Shown piece after piece: positions 11,490 to 24,650 of a stretch of DNA of 64,000 nt. The position numbers and the translations under genes were made by a program. The stretch covers positions 15,922,001-15,986,000 of the forward strand of contig CM029115.1 of assembly GCA_016859345.1 (NCBI GenBank), given 5' to 3'. How positions within the stretch are numbered: position 1 is the first letter of the stretch; each line of letters opens with the position of its first letter. Under the pieces are notes generated by a model. The model made no database searches and was not told the origin of the DNA. It saw only the letters and a program-made list of their open reading frames with translations. This DNA is from Istiophorus platypterus (lineage: Eukaryota; Chordata; Actinopteri; Istiophoriformes; Istiophoridae).

Positions 11490-11895
11490 CAGACCCTGCC
11501 ACTCCCACCTGCCCTGCAGTAACCCCAAACCTTTCCTGCCTTCGGGCCACCTGACTTCTGCCCACCCACTTTCTCACCTGTTCTTCATTACCCATCTAAT
11601 CTCTTGTATATGTACCAGTCCGTTCCCACCTACACTCTGCCAGACTGTGTTTTGAGCTCTCCCAGCTGCGGCTTTATGTATTTTGACCTTCTTGCTTGTT
11701 TTGGGACTTTGCCATTTGCCTTCTCCTTACTTTCTTTTGCAGGTTCCTCTTGCCTTGTCTGTTGCTGACCACTGCCCACTACCTGACCTCACCTCCTGTT
11801 TGTCCTTGCCTGTTTTAGTCTGCTAAGCCTAAATGAAGATGAACTGTTTTTAACTTTTTATCAGTGTCTTTGAGTCGTGCATGTGTCCTTAACTA
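11490..11895 (+). mobile_element. Probable LINE 3' tail
   Basis: C/T-rich, Cys/Pro-flavoured text with TTTGAGTCGTGCATGTGTCC near its right end, resembling the 3' ends of fish non-LTR elements I remember (a TGAGTCCTGCATTTGGGTCC-like terminus). No reverse transcriptase frame remains. Class assignment is tentative. Confidence 0.4.
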
Positions 11896-12243
11896 AAATA
11901 ACCTTAATTCATCAGCCCATTCTCTAACCACTGACGGGTGGTCATTTTCAATGTATTTCTGTTTTCATATGAATTGCCTGTTTTTTTTAGCACATTTTGT
12001 TGTTATCTCAAATTGGCGAATGTTTTTCTAATTTGCGTGTGTTTTATTTATTTGCAATGTTTTTTTTTTCTTTTTCTAAATTTGTTGTTTCTGCATGTAT
12101 TGCATATTTGGTGAAGATGTTTCATTTGCTTGTTTTGACTATTTGCATGTGTTTTGTTAAGTTGCAGTACAATGATCTCTCAGGGCTGCCATACTTTGCT
12201 GCATTTATGCATCTAAAGTGTTAATGTGAAAGTGGCAGCAATA

Positions 12244-12246
<3 letters not shown>

Positions 12247-12302
<56 letters not shown>
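12247..12302. repeat. (AT)n microsatellite
   Basis: Fifty-six bases of uninterrupted AT followed by a T-rich run. Confidence 0.97.
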
Positions 12303-12306
<4 letters not shown>

Positions 12307-13084
12307 TTATTTTTTTATTTTTTATTTTTTTTTTACACTGTTCTTTATCTGTGTGTGCATGTATCTCTTTAATCGGCAGAGGTAACGCTCATAGCAACTA
12401 GGTGATGATCTTAAACAGACAATTGTTCAGCAGCAACAAGGAGACTTGTTGTGCAACAGGTGACAGACAGGCATCCCTGACCTGACCAGTCAGGTCTCCT
12501 CCAGGGGTTTTCTTAAAACAATGGGGATGTTTGACATCATTTGTGCAAATTCTATGTCTCTTCCCCCTATGTCAATCAAAACATCTCTAATCTGCCAAAG
12601 GCTAAAATACGTGTCCTCCTATGTGACCCCAAAGGTTGTTCTGAGTGACTTTCAAGGTAGTGGGAGCTTCCAATCCCATCAGCGAAGAGGTTTTGTGAGC
12701 CCGCCTCCAAGATTTAGAGGGTAATTTAAGGATTGAGGCAGGCAGCGGGTCCTTGGCTGTCGCCACTGACAGGAGTGTTGTTATCGATGCAGAAGGCAGA
12801 GATGGGATGATGGATGAATTCCGGCCTGAAAGTACTTCAAAGCTGGTTTTGGAATGTTAAGAGCAGAGACTTGCAGGAGCCAAAATACATCAGTGTGTGT
12901 ACAATACAAAAAGCTCCACCGAACATGAAATACAATACACGAACCTGACAATAACATACTGCACGTAGACCTGGGCCATAGTTCAATGACTTCATTCACA
13001 AGCCTGGTTGTTTGTTGAATATAAAGCAATCCAATCCCTGCTGCTGTTTTTTAGATAAATAGTTGCTTGTTTTTTTTTTATTGG

Positions 13085-13480
13085 GTTTTTGTGGTGGGTG
13101 AGAAGGTTGGTACACTCTCATTTCTGTATGTTAAGTGGCAATTAGCTTAGCGTAAAGACTGAAAACATAGGGAAACAGTGCGCCGGGTTCTCTCCAAAAT
13201 TCAAAAATACACCTACTAGCAATTGTAATGCTTGTAGAATAGCATATTGTATGTTGTTTTCTTCATCTTTACAAAACATCAACATAAAAAGAACAAGCTG
13301 TGGTTTCATGTAACTACATGTATCCCTGTGTACACATCAAACAAACAAAATACAAGTAAATTCGATGCACTAAGCCTGTCCATCACCTCTTAGCTCCGTA
13401 CTTCATTAAAATATATTCGACTAATATCAATCATCTCATCTCACTCTCGGAAAAGAATATGTTGTACCACACATCCAAAA
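13085..13480 (+). mobile_element. Degraded teleost repeat with TTAGCTTAGC core
   Basis: The core at 13142-13181 reads TTAGCTTAGCGTAAAGACTG then AAAACATAGGGAAACAGTG, followed by an ACACCTACTAGC block, and ends with CATCTCACTCTCGG. The order fits a short interspersed element common in percomorph fish (TTAGCATAAAGACTGGAAAC ... CATCTAACTCTC), as I remember it. The copy is diverged and the boundaries are approximate. Confidence 0.55.
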
Positions 13481-14309
13481 GAAATGGAGCAATATTATCC
13501 TTCATTCTAAATTATGTTTCCGAATGTGATTCACTCTCATTTAAGCTCTGCTTCGGTCTCCATCAGCTCCTAAACACTCTGCTATGCTCATGGGCTGGTT
13601 GCTAAGTTCGGCATACAGTAGTTTGAAACTTAGATTTCCTTAAACAACAGGCGGAACAGGTGCACATCTGCCTTTCCCATCTAGAAAAGCGGGTTTATGA
13701 TAGTTGTGAGACTGAACGAAAACAGGTCGGAAAACCAAAACAATAAACTACGTAGAGTGTAGAGCAACATGTTGCTTGTAAATTTCATGGTTAATATGAA
13801 GTGGACCTTTTAAGCAAAATACCTTAGTAATGGCTGTAGTTTAGCGCTTACTAGTAAATGACATATGTTTTCCACCGCTACAAAGTTAAACCCAAACACT
13901 TAAACCACATTTATGTCGTCATTTGAGATGAAATGATACAATCAGTGATAGATGATACAATGAGTGACTGTAAAATTAAAACATTTAATCACGGCCACCA
14001 CATTTATTCTCCTTGCATATTTTTACTTAATCACAAGCTTTGCGGGAGTTCAAAGGACCTCCATCCTTCTGAAGACAGGATGTGGAGAGTTTTACTGAGC
14101 TGGACACATGTAGTTGAATAAGGAGAAACAGGAACATCCAGAAATGCATGCATCCCTGCAGCGATCCCTATGTTTGTCCTACTTTGCATTTGAAGAGTTA
14201 ATATTTATACTGTATATACTCACGATCCTTCTGAGGGCAGGTGACGTAGCATGCAATGTGTTTGCTAATCCTTTTGCACCTGTGGCTTAGTCGTACTATT
14301 TATATTCAT

Positions 14310-14460
14310 TGATGGCTCTCTTTTCTTGCTCCTCTTAAAAAGGCAGTTAAGGCTTTAATTAATCCTCCATGACTCTCATCAGAGCCAGTCTACCTCAATA
14401 GCAGTCGCCTCAATCAACAGGAACAATAAGCACATGCAGGTGAACACAAATGCAGAGGGA
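14310..14460. other. Possible conserved non-coding element
   Basis: Non-repetitive block with GGCTTTAATTAATCC (paired homeodomain cores) and GAACAATAAG (SOX-like). No coding frame. Inferred from motif content only. Confidence 0.22.
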
Positions 14461-14481
14461 TGGGTGTTTCCAAAGGGGGTG

Positions 14482-14540
14482 AACACACACACACACATAC
14501 ACACACACACACTCACGCACAAACACACACTCACACATAT
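14482..14540. repeat. (CA)n microsatellite
   Basis: CA array with TAC and TCAC interruptions. Confidence 0.94.
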
Positions 14541-15621
14541 ACTCACTGGGGGCCAATATCCCCTCAGGATTAGTCAATTATTAAGCGGTCTATCCCTCTA
14601 AGAAAGAGTGTTATTGATTGATTATCACTATAGGTTTAATAATTTAGTTGTTTTAATAGCAGAGATATGGAAACAGAAGAGAAGAGGAACAATCAGGGAC
14701 ATGGGTGGAGCCAGAGGAAGAGTAGGAAGAGGAGAAAATGGACAAAGAGGTGAAACAGGAGAGCGGTGAGAAGATGAGGGAGGAAAAACAATACCAAATA
14801 GTAACGAGTCTGTGGACAGTGAAATAAATTCTCGGTCCAAACTTTTTGATGGTGGAAATGAAACTATAAATATATGATCAAGATACTGTAGTTGTTTAAT
14901 TCCAATTCCAATCAGCTAATTGATTAAGTGAGTCATTAATACTTCATTAATACTTCAGTATTACTGCACACTTTTTTTTAGTATAAATTTAGAGTTAGAG
15001 TGATGGAAAAAAAAAATACAAACAAAGTTGCTGAGCAATTAGAGCCATGGTTCCCAATCACACTGTCATCACCATATCATCTGCATGTGATTAGCATCAC
15101 CTTCAGTATTCTACAATCACCACCCAGGAAATGAATGTCAACACGCCTTAAAGTTCAAGTCTGGGAGTTCACGGAAATCATTACACACACTTTTTTTTTT
15201 TTTTTAATGTAGACGATGAGTAAAGGACGTTGTGCGTGTGCATTCTCCCTCCCTCTCTTTTGTCCTCTGTTCTCATTTTTCAGGCCTCCATTTCAATTCT
15301 TCTCATGATGCTTCTTCTGAGTTGGGCTGTGTGAAAAGGATTGTGTAAGACACCAGGTCAGCTACCCTTATACCTGCACTTTAAATCTGTGACATTTTGT
15401 CCAGTGTGTTTCTCCCTGTTAAAAATGTATGAACTGACTGTACAGAAGAGGCTCTTCAACTCAAGAAGCACCACTTGTCTGAAAAATTCATGAAAAAGGG
15501 TTTTTATCCCCCATAGTTTTGTGGAGGGGAAGAAGAAGAGGATATTGTCGCCCGGTGTCAATAAGCATTGCATCCCTGACCCCATCAGTCCTGGACAAAA
15601 AAAACATGTTGATCCTTAAGC

Positions 15622-15624
<3 letters not shown>

Positions 15625-15675
<51 letters not shown>

Positions 15676-15681
15676 ACACAT

Positions 15682-15733
<52 letters not shown>
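15625..15733. repeat. Long (CA)n microsatellite
   Basis: About 109 bp of CA with three short CG/TG interruptions in the middle. It opens His-Thr and Cys-Val artefact frames on both strands. Confidence 0.97.
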
Positions 15734-15736
<3 letters not shown>

Positions 15737-16440
15737 TGCATGTAAAAACAATCACAGGCCGAATAGAAGCTGTTTGCTAATTCATCCATTACTCTTTCAT
15801 ATCATTTCAAATTTATTTATTTTTATTATGGGCTCTCCATGCATTCATGATTAATATAAAGGAGAGAATGTGGGACAATTATGCTTATTTACACCTTTAG
15901 CCTTATTTTCATTGTTTCAAGTTGTTTTGGTAATTATGACATTTTACCCTCTAATTTTATGGCAAGGATTTGGAGCAAGAAAAACAAGCAGGCAGCTGTT
16001 CAGACAGGTTTTAAACCAGCCTGCAGTTAAGCCGACCCACAGTTCCAAATAAATTTGCAAGATAAATGAAGACAAACAAAAACTCAAGGTCTATTTGCTT
16101 GAATGGTATCACATAGTTTGATCAGTTGTCATGGAATTGTAGATTTTTCTAATTCTATTTGTCTAATAAAAATATCTCCTGTCGCTGAGCACTTGGTGGT
16201 CTTAGCGGTTTAGCCAGGGAGCTGTGAGCCAAGGCAACTAACCGTCCCACTGAGGCCACAGAGGATCAAACCCCAAATACACCACCACTCTGCTCTGACC
16301 TCCTCCCCTGACCACAACTCCCAGCTGCCCCAACACCACTCACCCACACAAATAAGACACATCCACAGGTCCTACAATTCACAAACCAGGTAAATGTTTG
16401 GCCCTTAACACCCACCACCATCACACATGCGTCCATGCTA

Positions 16441-16501
16441 GAAACAAAACAAACAACAAACAAACAAACATCCAAACAAACAAACAAACACACAAACAAA
16501 A
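16441..16501. repeat. (AAAC)n tetranucleotide repeat
   Basis: Sixty bases of AAAC units with two interruptions. Confidence 0.93.
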
Positions 16502-16529
16502 GCACGTCCCTCCTCCCTTGGAAGTACAG

Positions 16530-16740
16530 GAGAGTCACTGGTGTGATTGCATTATTGATTGCCCTGGATATGTTTTTTTCTTCCTTCTTAAAAGCATTTA
16601 GCAATCTGGCAATTAGTTAGAGCTTAATGTAGGATGTCAAAACAGCGCTATTGATCCAGCGGAGCAAGGCGGAAAGATTGATCAGTCAACTCATTACGTT
16701 GCTGGCGCTGCCTCGTCATAAACACTCGAGATGAGACTCC
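16530..16740. other. Possible conserved non-coding element
   Basis: Non-repetitive block with GTGATTGCATTATTGATTG, GGCAATTAGTTAGAG and a balanced, GC-richer right half (GCGGAGCAAGGCGG). No open frame of interest. The homeodomain/PBX-like words suggest a developmental enhancer, but this is inference. Confidence 0.28.
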
Positions 16741-18485
16741 ATCAAAAGCCCATCCCTTGTTGACTGGCTCTCTTCTGCTGCTTGCTTTATCACCCTCCCA
16801 GCATCAGGCTCCCCAGTGTTTTCTGTTGTCGGCTCCTAATGCGTTATTGCTCTGTCTGCACCTCATTGAAATTGGTATCATTTTTTGTTGTGTTTATTAT
16901 TGCTCCTTGCTTTTTGTCCTTTATGCGGTTGATTTTAAAAAACACACTCTACTTCACTCTCTGTCGCTCCCTCCTTTCTTTGTCTGTCATTGATGTAGGC
17001 TATTTATTGTAACCTATTAGCCAAAGATTAATTTCCATCTCTTCTCCCAGTATTTCAGTTTCTACCCTCTATCGCTCCTCTCCTCAGTCACCATCACTCC
17101 TTTACCGCCTCTGAAATCCCAGAAAAGGCAAATGAAGCCAATCTAGTTTAGTTTGCATCACTTACACCAATTCATTAGTCAATCATATGAAAATCAGGCA
17201 GTTGCAGACACACTTGATTCAATTTGAAGAAATGCACAGCTCAGCAGTCATTTTATAGAGTGTTATATTGTTCAATGGACAGATGCTAAGCTCATTAAAG
17301 GTGGCACAGGATGCAAAATAATGAGGGATGGCATTTACCAAACACTTAATAGTTTGAATTTTTATTTTTAAGTTTTACTTTTTCACACGAGTACAATTAC
17401 ATATGCAGCAGATCCCTACAGAATAAATTGGCTACAAGTTAAAGTTAAAATGGAAAGATGAGCAAAAAGACACCACTACCATAAATAAAGTGGGGACTTG
17501 AAAAATTGGTTTGGTTAGTTTACTGGGCTCAATATACAATTTGGTTTTTTACAGATTAAATATTAAAATAACATTGTGGAAATACGTTCATTTGCCTCTG
17601 TATTGGCAGATACAAAGGTTGTAGCTCACTGACTGATGCACTGTGAAAAAGAAAAAGTTCAGAAAACTCAAATGTTAGACAAATAACATTTAAATTTTCA
17701 GTTTTGCAAGAGTTGTTCAAAGCTAGATTTTTTTTACTGCTGCTAACTCAGTCCAATTTGGATTTAGTTCTAATTGAGGCAGTTTTTGTGAATTATACAA
17801 AATAGAGTGTATGGATTGGATACTGGTCTTTAGTTTGCATCGTTCATTTTTGATCACAGAGATGACAATGTGACTCATATGTGACACATCTATAAAAGGA
17901 CAGCCTATATCATTTAGCTGCCTTACAAACAATGCAAGCTCTAAAGCATATGCTAATAAGCTGTCATATAGCATATATGTGTCTAAATAACTTATTTGGA
18001 GGAATTAAAAGAGATGAGTTGAGCATTGAGACAACTCATCATTTTCAATCCCAAGACTGAACTCCTGGTTTTGAGCTTCGAAGGCAATAACTATATGGTT
18101 TAGATGAACCTTAAACTGATAAAACTTTAAGGATAAAAGGAATCTGACGGTCTGGTATAAAGTAAACTCGGAGTAAGCCAAGAAAGTTGGTTTCCTTTCT
18201 CTCCACAACCAAGTGAGACTTTGAGACCAAGTTGTACCAAAGTTGTATGCACTCGCTGCTGAGACCAGTACTACAAATCCGTATACTCGACCTGACCTGA
18301 CCCATTTGCTGCTGTTACCAGCTCTCGTAAAGACACATTGGACCCAGTGCTTGTTAGCCTGTTTGACTGGTAGCCTGTGGATAGCTGGGTTCCTGCCGCC
18401 TGAGTTGAGTTTGGCAAGATTCACTGCAGTTTATTTGATAACTAGTTTTAGTGCCCGTTAGTATCAATAATTTGTTCATCTGGTA
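16741..18485. other. Intergenic DNA, nothing recognised
   Basis: AT-rich single-copy-looking DNA. I see no coding exon, RNA gene or repeat that I can support. Confidence 0.5.
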
Positions 18486-18662
18486 GGAGGCCCTGGGGTC
18501 AGATCATACTGGAGACTACGTATCTCATTTGGCCTGGGAAAGCCTCAGGCTCCCCCCAGGAGGAGCTGGAGATCGTCGCTGGAGAGAGGAATGTCCGGAT
18601 TATCTTGTTTAAACTGCCTCCGCCACGACTCGACTCTGGATAAGTGATTGAAAATGGATGGA
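18486..18662 (+). mobile_element. 3' end of a non-LTR retrotransposon (RTE/Rex3-type)
   Basis: The + frame from 18497 to the TAA at 18641-18643 contains QEELEIVAGERNVR and ends LPPPRLDSG, matching the C-terminal end of a reverse transcriptase family that I remember as widespread in fish (...EELEEVAGE... LPPRPDPG). It is followed by GATAAG...GGATGG, like the short GGAT-type tails of those elements. This is a 5'-truncated, diverged fragment, not a functional copy. The exact clade is uncertain. Confidence 0.7.
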
Positions 18663-20797
18663 AATGGTGAGATTTTTATTTCTGCCATTGTTGAAATACA
18701 ACACATAAGTTCCAACTGGAGCATCAGCAAAATTATCTCAGTGAATTAAGTAAAACACTAATTGATTTCATAACTTATCAGCTTTATGTAGCCTACATCT
18801 TAACATTTTGGAAAGGCAATAAAGCATAAAAACATTTACTTCCACTCAACACCCGCTAGTCCTGTTAGTGGCCCTGCACTCAGGCTGTGCTGTGCTTAAC
18901 ATTCACACAACCAAAATAACTGAAATTTTCACGTAATTCTATTTAGAGGTCTAGACATAGAGTAATCCTCAAACTTCGTTGAAATATGAGAGATGAAACT
19001 TTTTAAGACAACTTGGATGATAGGTTCTCAGAAAAAAAAAGGAAATTTGCCATTTCACAACAACTGAGTAAACATCCTCCACTGTTGAAGATCATGGGAC
19101 TAAAGGCTCTAGATCAGCCACTGAATAAGCCTTGAGATGAGATTAGTCAAATGTCGTATCTCATTTGTAACCTTTACATCACCGAGATGCACACAGCTCT
19201 CCCTAAAATCCTTTTCCTTTATATTTCTGTTTATGTTCAGGTTAAACAAACAAGACTAAACTTTTGAATAACGTGAACCCTGCGAGTGTTTAAATGTGTA
19301 TTTCTCACATTGGGCATGGCCAGGCCAAGTGTTTCCCTTGCCTCAAGTCTTCAAGCCGAGCTAAGCTAAATGTCCCCTGGCTTCGTTGTGTACTCAGACG
19401 GAATGGGATTGATGTGCTGTTTTTTTTTCTCAGCATTTGTGTGTGTGTATTTGTGTATATGTTCTTTTCCTGAGGAGGAAATCTGAAAATGAGAAAAACA
19501 AGACCATTATCGAGGGGGGGGGGTAATATAACAGCTGTGTCTGCTGTACTTCAAGATTCACCTCATTTTCCATTTGTCTGTGGTCTCCAACCCTTTATCT
19601 CAGCTGCTCTTCTGCTTGTTTAAAGAGTGTTTCACTTGATAACAGCTTTCAAATGGGATGTCAGCACATTTAGAGTGGAAAACAGCAGGAGCATAAAAGA
19701 TAGTACTGAAGATGTTTTCTGAGATCAAGTCTAGACATCTGTTCTTCCCAAAATCCTTCTATCTCCTCGCGTTTGTGTTTCTCTCCTTATCTCTGCCTGT
19801 TGTTTTTCTCTCACTGTGTGTCTTTCTCCTGTTTCCTCGTCTTCTCCAGCTGGTATCATCTCTTTTTCTCTCTCTCTTCCTGCTCCCCCTCCTCCCCCAC
19901 CTCCCCTTGTGCCCCAACAAGTGTCTTATATTTCCAATGATGATTTGGCTCATAAATCTTGATAAAAGCCACTGGCTGTTCCGTTTTGGTGGAACAGGAA
20001 ACTCTTGCAGGAGCAGGAGGAGAAGGAAGATGAGGAATGACTCTCCGTTGTGAGGTTGTCCTGTTTTTTCTGTGTTTTCCATTTTGATGGTTTCCTCCGG
20101 GAGAGAGCATTTCTGTATATTAAGAGTACCTTTTTCCTTGGAATTCACACGAGGGATCCGTACAGGTGCTCTTTGTCGTCATATCTGTATTTGGTCAGCC
20201 ACCCTGATATTTGTATCTGTTTCTAACTCTTCAGCAGAAAACCAGTGAGAAAGAAAACGTCTCTCTATTATTGACCCAGCAGACTGGCAGAGGAACAGAA
20301 ATCAAACCTGTCTCCTCAAATTACATCAATAAACTACTAATTTGTTTGGCAGGAAATAGCCGTTGTTTCTGCCAGGATTATCTTCAGTCGCAGCAACTTT
20401 GTTTTGAGTAAAGCTCTATGTTTTGTAAAGCAGTCATTGGGGGGTGATCGGGATGGGGGGTGGCCATACAAAGAACAACACTGTCACCTGACACTGAGCA
20501 TTCAGATTAAGGCAGCAGAGGCATTTTTTGGTCAAGGTCTGGGAAAGAATGTTTTCAGTTAAATGTTAAGTAAACCTATCCTCACTTGTTCTCAAAGTCA
20601 CCGTTGATTTTTTCGATATTAATGTGAGCCTATGTAACTTTTTAATGAAGATAAAACACAATCCTCTACTTCTCTAGTTAAAAAAGATATTCAATTCAGT
20701 AAACTACGATTCTTATGCTACTGCAGCTTTACTTGGTCTGGTATGAACAGGAGCCGATGTTGACTAATGTTAGTTAACTTTAGATGTCGCTGTGTAA

Positions 20798-20908
20798 AAC
20801 TGTTAAAATGTTATTATGTGACATGACTGAGTCAGTTTGATGACTTCTTATATGTGCGCCACTGTTTCCCTATGTTTTACTATGTCGCATAATAACATTT
20901 TAACAGTT
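20798..20908. repeat. 27-bp inverted repeat (stem-loop)
   Basis: Arms at 20798-20824 and 20882-20908 pair over 27 bp with a single G.T wobble, enclosing a 57-nt loop. The left arm starts AACTGTTAAAATGTTATTAT. Partial pairing continues outside both arms. The loop contains CACTGTTTCCCTATGTTTT, the reverse complement of a word in the repeat at 13163. A foldback MITE remnant is the likeliest explanation. Confidence 0.75.
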
Positions 20909-21829
20909 ATCACAAAGCACAACAGGCAAATGAGTCAAGAGGATCAAAGTGTAATTGCCACTTATGCCAATAGCTACATGAGTCGGTGTTGAATTCCATA
21001 CAAACCTCATGAAAAGTCTTAACTGGTTTTCCACAAAACCTGTAAAAGAGAATATGAATCAAAGCATGTCTCCATCCACTGCTTGATCCAATCCACTTGA
21101 TTGAGATAAACAGTTGGAGATGCTAACCCTCGGGTCAGGTGCCATTAAACCACTGCTGAGGGAGAGGGCACAATAAGATGACGTAACTAAAAGAAGCGCC
21201 AGCCGAACCTTAAATCATTTAAAAACCGCGTGATGCATCATTGCATTTCTGTTTATTTCATGTATTAATCTGAGAAAGATTACATTCTCCACATCAAATT
21301 CACACAGATGTGATTTTTTTCGTCTGTCTCAGTTTTTCATCTCTGCGGAGCAGGAACTCCACTGGATGTTTAGGTGACATGTTTCAGACCTTTAAAGACT
21401 TCTTTGTACATTAAGCCCGATATATCCACTTTTCTAGCTCCGTCAAGTGTAAAAAAGTTTTTTACATTTTGACTTTCAAATTTCCAAGAGTCTTAACTTA
21501 ACTTAACTGGTCTTAAACTTAACCATAAATACACTGAAGATGCCTCAGTTTCTGAGTGGATATTGTTCATAAAACAAATAAAAAGTGTTGCCAGTTTTGC
21601 GGATACATTCATTAAAAATGTTTTTTTTTTTTCTTAATGTTGTTGAGAATTTTCTTCCTCTGAGTTCAGAATAATGCAGCTCAGAAGGAACGTAGCTGCA
21701 TTTAAAAATCATTTATTATGCTCCATATTTCTATGCTGGGAGCAACCATAAATCACTCTCACCCAAACAGATGCTCATGTTGCATTCGTGGGGGACACAT
21801 CTCCATAAACACTCCTCCCTGTGGTGGCG

Positions 21830-22340
21830 ATGATGTCAACGTGCAGGTGCAGCAGTGAAGGATGAACCACTAATGGCTACCTGTCACTGCCTTAGAAATC
21901 TCTAATTGGTCCACGTCATTACGAAGCAGCTTTGACTCGCCTCGTCTTTGTCTCCGCGGACCCATTGTTCTGCTGGGCATTTCGTCTGTAAGCCTATGTT
22001 TCTGTAATAATGACACAAATTTTCTCCGAGCAACAGTCACTTCTCCCTGCTGTTTTTAGATCTTATTGGATGAGGCTACAGCTAATGGTATAGCATTAAG
22101 GCAGAGGCAGGCTATTATTAGTAACAGTATTACTAAGGCTTTGATGTACAGCACACTCAAAAGAGACTGTAAGTCTTGGCTTGGCTGCAATTATTTCCCT
22201 GGCTGGAAAATGACAATGAGTGCCGGGATATTGTCTTGATGGGGTTTCGGTCACTCAGGTCGGGTGACATGTCCCCTTCACGGATGTTTCCCCCATTCAT
22301 TTTATCAGGCTTCCAGCTCCATCTTGTATGTTTTCAGGTA
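21830..22340. other. Possible conserved non-coding block
   Basis: About 500 bp of non-repetitive, balanced-composition DNA, with CTAATTGGTCCACGTCATTACG near 21904 and GCTATTATTAGTAACAGTATTAC near 22109. No supported coding frame. It looks unlike the surrounding AT-rich decay. Interpretation is inference. Confidence 0.25.
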
Positions 22341-24640
22341 TAATTTTTAGGCAATAGTACCTGTTCTGCTGGTGTAAAACAAGGCCCACTGAAACAACTG
22401 TTACGTTTAATCATGGGAAGGTAATGAAATGATGTGTTTCTCTAATTGTCTGTACAGTCTGCAAAAACCTTTGCTGCCTCTGGTTGCATTTTGGTTGAAG
22501 CTCATTTTCAGTTTATCATTGACTCAGTAACTCATTGGCTTGTAGGCACATCATGACATTAAACTGTCTGTGCTAAATCCCACACAATACTGAGTATAGT
22601 TTTCTTTACTTATTGCAATTAGTTACAACTTAACACTATTAATGGTCAACGTAAGGTTTACTATTTACCTCTTTGTTTAAAAGCAGCTTGCCCTCTATCC
22701 TCTTATTGTGTCTCTTTTTTTACGTTCCATGTAGTTATCAGTGTTAATTCTTTGTTTATCTGCTGTGGCCTTGCCCGACCATCCTATCAGTGAAGCCTTC
22801 TGTAAGGTCTCTTTCTTTTTTTCAAATACATACCTTTTGTAGAAGTACATTAACTTTTCTCATCACCCTCATATTGGGGTTTTCATTCAAACTTATTTGC
22901 ATGTTGGTGATGTGCAGCCTTTTGACACTTTAATGATTAAGTGCTACAGAAATAAATCATATTTGACTTTCAAACAGATGTAAATAAGAAACGGCAGGGA
23001 GGCACAGAGGGGAACAGGGCAATAAGGGGCTTTTGTGGCAGAAACAAATATAGGGTAGCTTATTAAATGTGTTCTCTATAATAGGTATTACTATATTAGT
23101 GTTAACACCACAGTTAGACTGGGAGGGAGGCTGATTTGACAATATGATGATGTTTGAAATATTATGCATGGCACGTTTTTGTTGTTAACTTGCAGTGGCA
23201 GCATTAATAACTAGTGAGATTTGAGTTTCAGGTGTGAACTTAAAGTCCTTCTACACTCAAAAATGTGTTTTGCTTATCGTTACTTCAACCGGAGATTGGA
23301 CCTTCATTGCACAGAATGTTTTCAGATTCATCTGCTGAAGGACAGATTCCCAGTATTTACCTTAAATCTAGATTTCAGACATCACAGATAGTTTGATGAT
23401 TTGAGAACCTGCAGCCTCCAGTGCATGTAAACAAGAGTGGATTTTTTAGTGAAAAAGGAGACATGTTGTAGCCAGCAAACTTCTGAAATGACACCATTTT
23501 TCATATTCATCTATTCAGGGTTCTTGAATGTAGGGGAGCAGGAGTACATGTCATTTGATTTTTTTTGTTTTTTTTTTAACTCTGACCTGACCTTTTTGTG
23601 AAATGAATCAGAAAATATCAGAAACACATTTAATTCAAACAGAACACTTTTATATAACTGGAAAGAAGTCTGTCTGAGGTGATTGTTTTTTTTTCTTATG
23701 AAAGAAGTGCTATATTTATGAACTGCTCCAGCCTGGAACTGGTTGGGATGGATGCCAGGTGGATGAAGTATATGATGCCGACACCAGAGACCAGGGTTTG
23801 CATCCAGAGTCCTGTCTTAGGTTAGGTTTATACAAGCACATGGTTTTGGTTAAATGTAAATAAACATTTTTTGAAGTCACTGCGAGTTTTTCTTTATTAA
23901 ACCAGAATACAATTTTTCTCTAAAGTTAACTAAGTTCTGTGAGAAACTAAAAAAACGTAAATATTGTACTACAAGATAGGATATTTTAATAGAAAACAAA
24001 TGTTGTCTGTTAACATTTTACTAATACATTCAGTATCAACAATTTTGTGATTTGACAAGTACATAAATTAACAAAATCATTATGATAGAAAATGTAATTC
24101 ACTAACGGTAATGTTTACTTCGAAACACATTTGCTCTTTTAAATTAGCTGTAAATAAGACATCATTTCTAGGGGACAGGGGTTGGTCTGGAGGGGATATT
24201 TTACCCTTTACAGGCTGCCAAAACAATTAGCCGTAAAAAAGCTTAGTAATACTTAAATACTTCCTTACAGCGAATCAGTTGGAATTAATTAAAATTGCTA
24301 AAGGAAAATACTTATATTACGTATATACGCTGTTCTTTCTTACAGTACCTTATTTCCTCAAGCATAGCAGTTTTAGAACACAATTATCGAGGCTAAGAAA
24401 GTATTAAATGAGATCAGGGGAGTAGTAATACTGTCTCAAGGGCCAAAGTAGGCGAGATTGTGTGACAAAGATTTTTCACTGCATTTGGAACTCAGGACAA
24501 TTTGGTTACATGCTGTATAATTCCTGCAACTGATCCACCAAGATTGCCCCAGTCTGATGAAAGTGGCAGCAGTTCCTCTGTATTGTGACACACAGTAGAT
24601 CAGTTTTTACAGCCTCCTTCATCCTTACAACTTGGGGAGT
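22341..24640. other. Intergenic DNA with one repeat copy
   Basis: AT-rich sequence without a supported gene. The only recognisable element is the small repeat at 23740-23870. Confidence 0.5.
23740..23870 (+). repeat. Short interspersed repeat, copy 1
   Basis: ACCAGAGACCAGGGTTTGCATCC followed by CAGAGTCCTGTCTTAGG and GGTTTTGGTTAAATG. The same text, inverted, occurs at 37795-37905. The GGTTTGCATCC word is reminiscent of a Pol III box B, so a tRNA-derived SINE fragment is possible. Confidence 0.55.
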
Positions 24641-24650
24641 GTGTGTATTC

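Noticed and set aside
19712..20148. Two overlapping frames, Leu/Phe-rich on + and Arg/Lys-rich on -
   Set aside because: Both come from a CT-rich stretch. Composition bias explains the openness.
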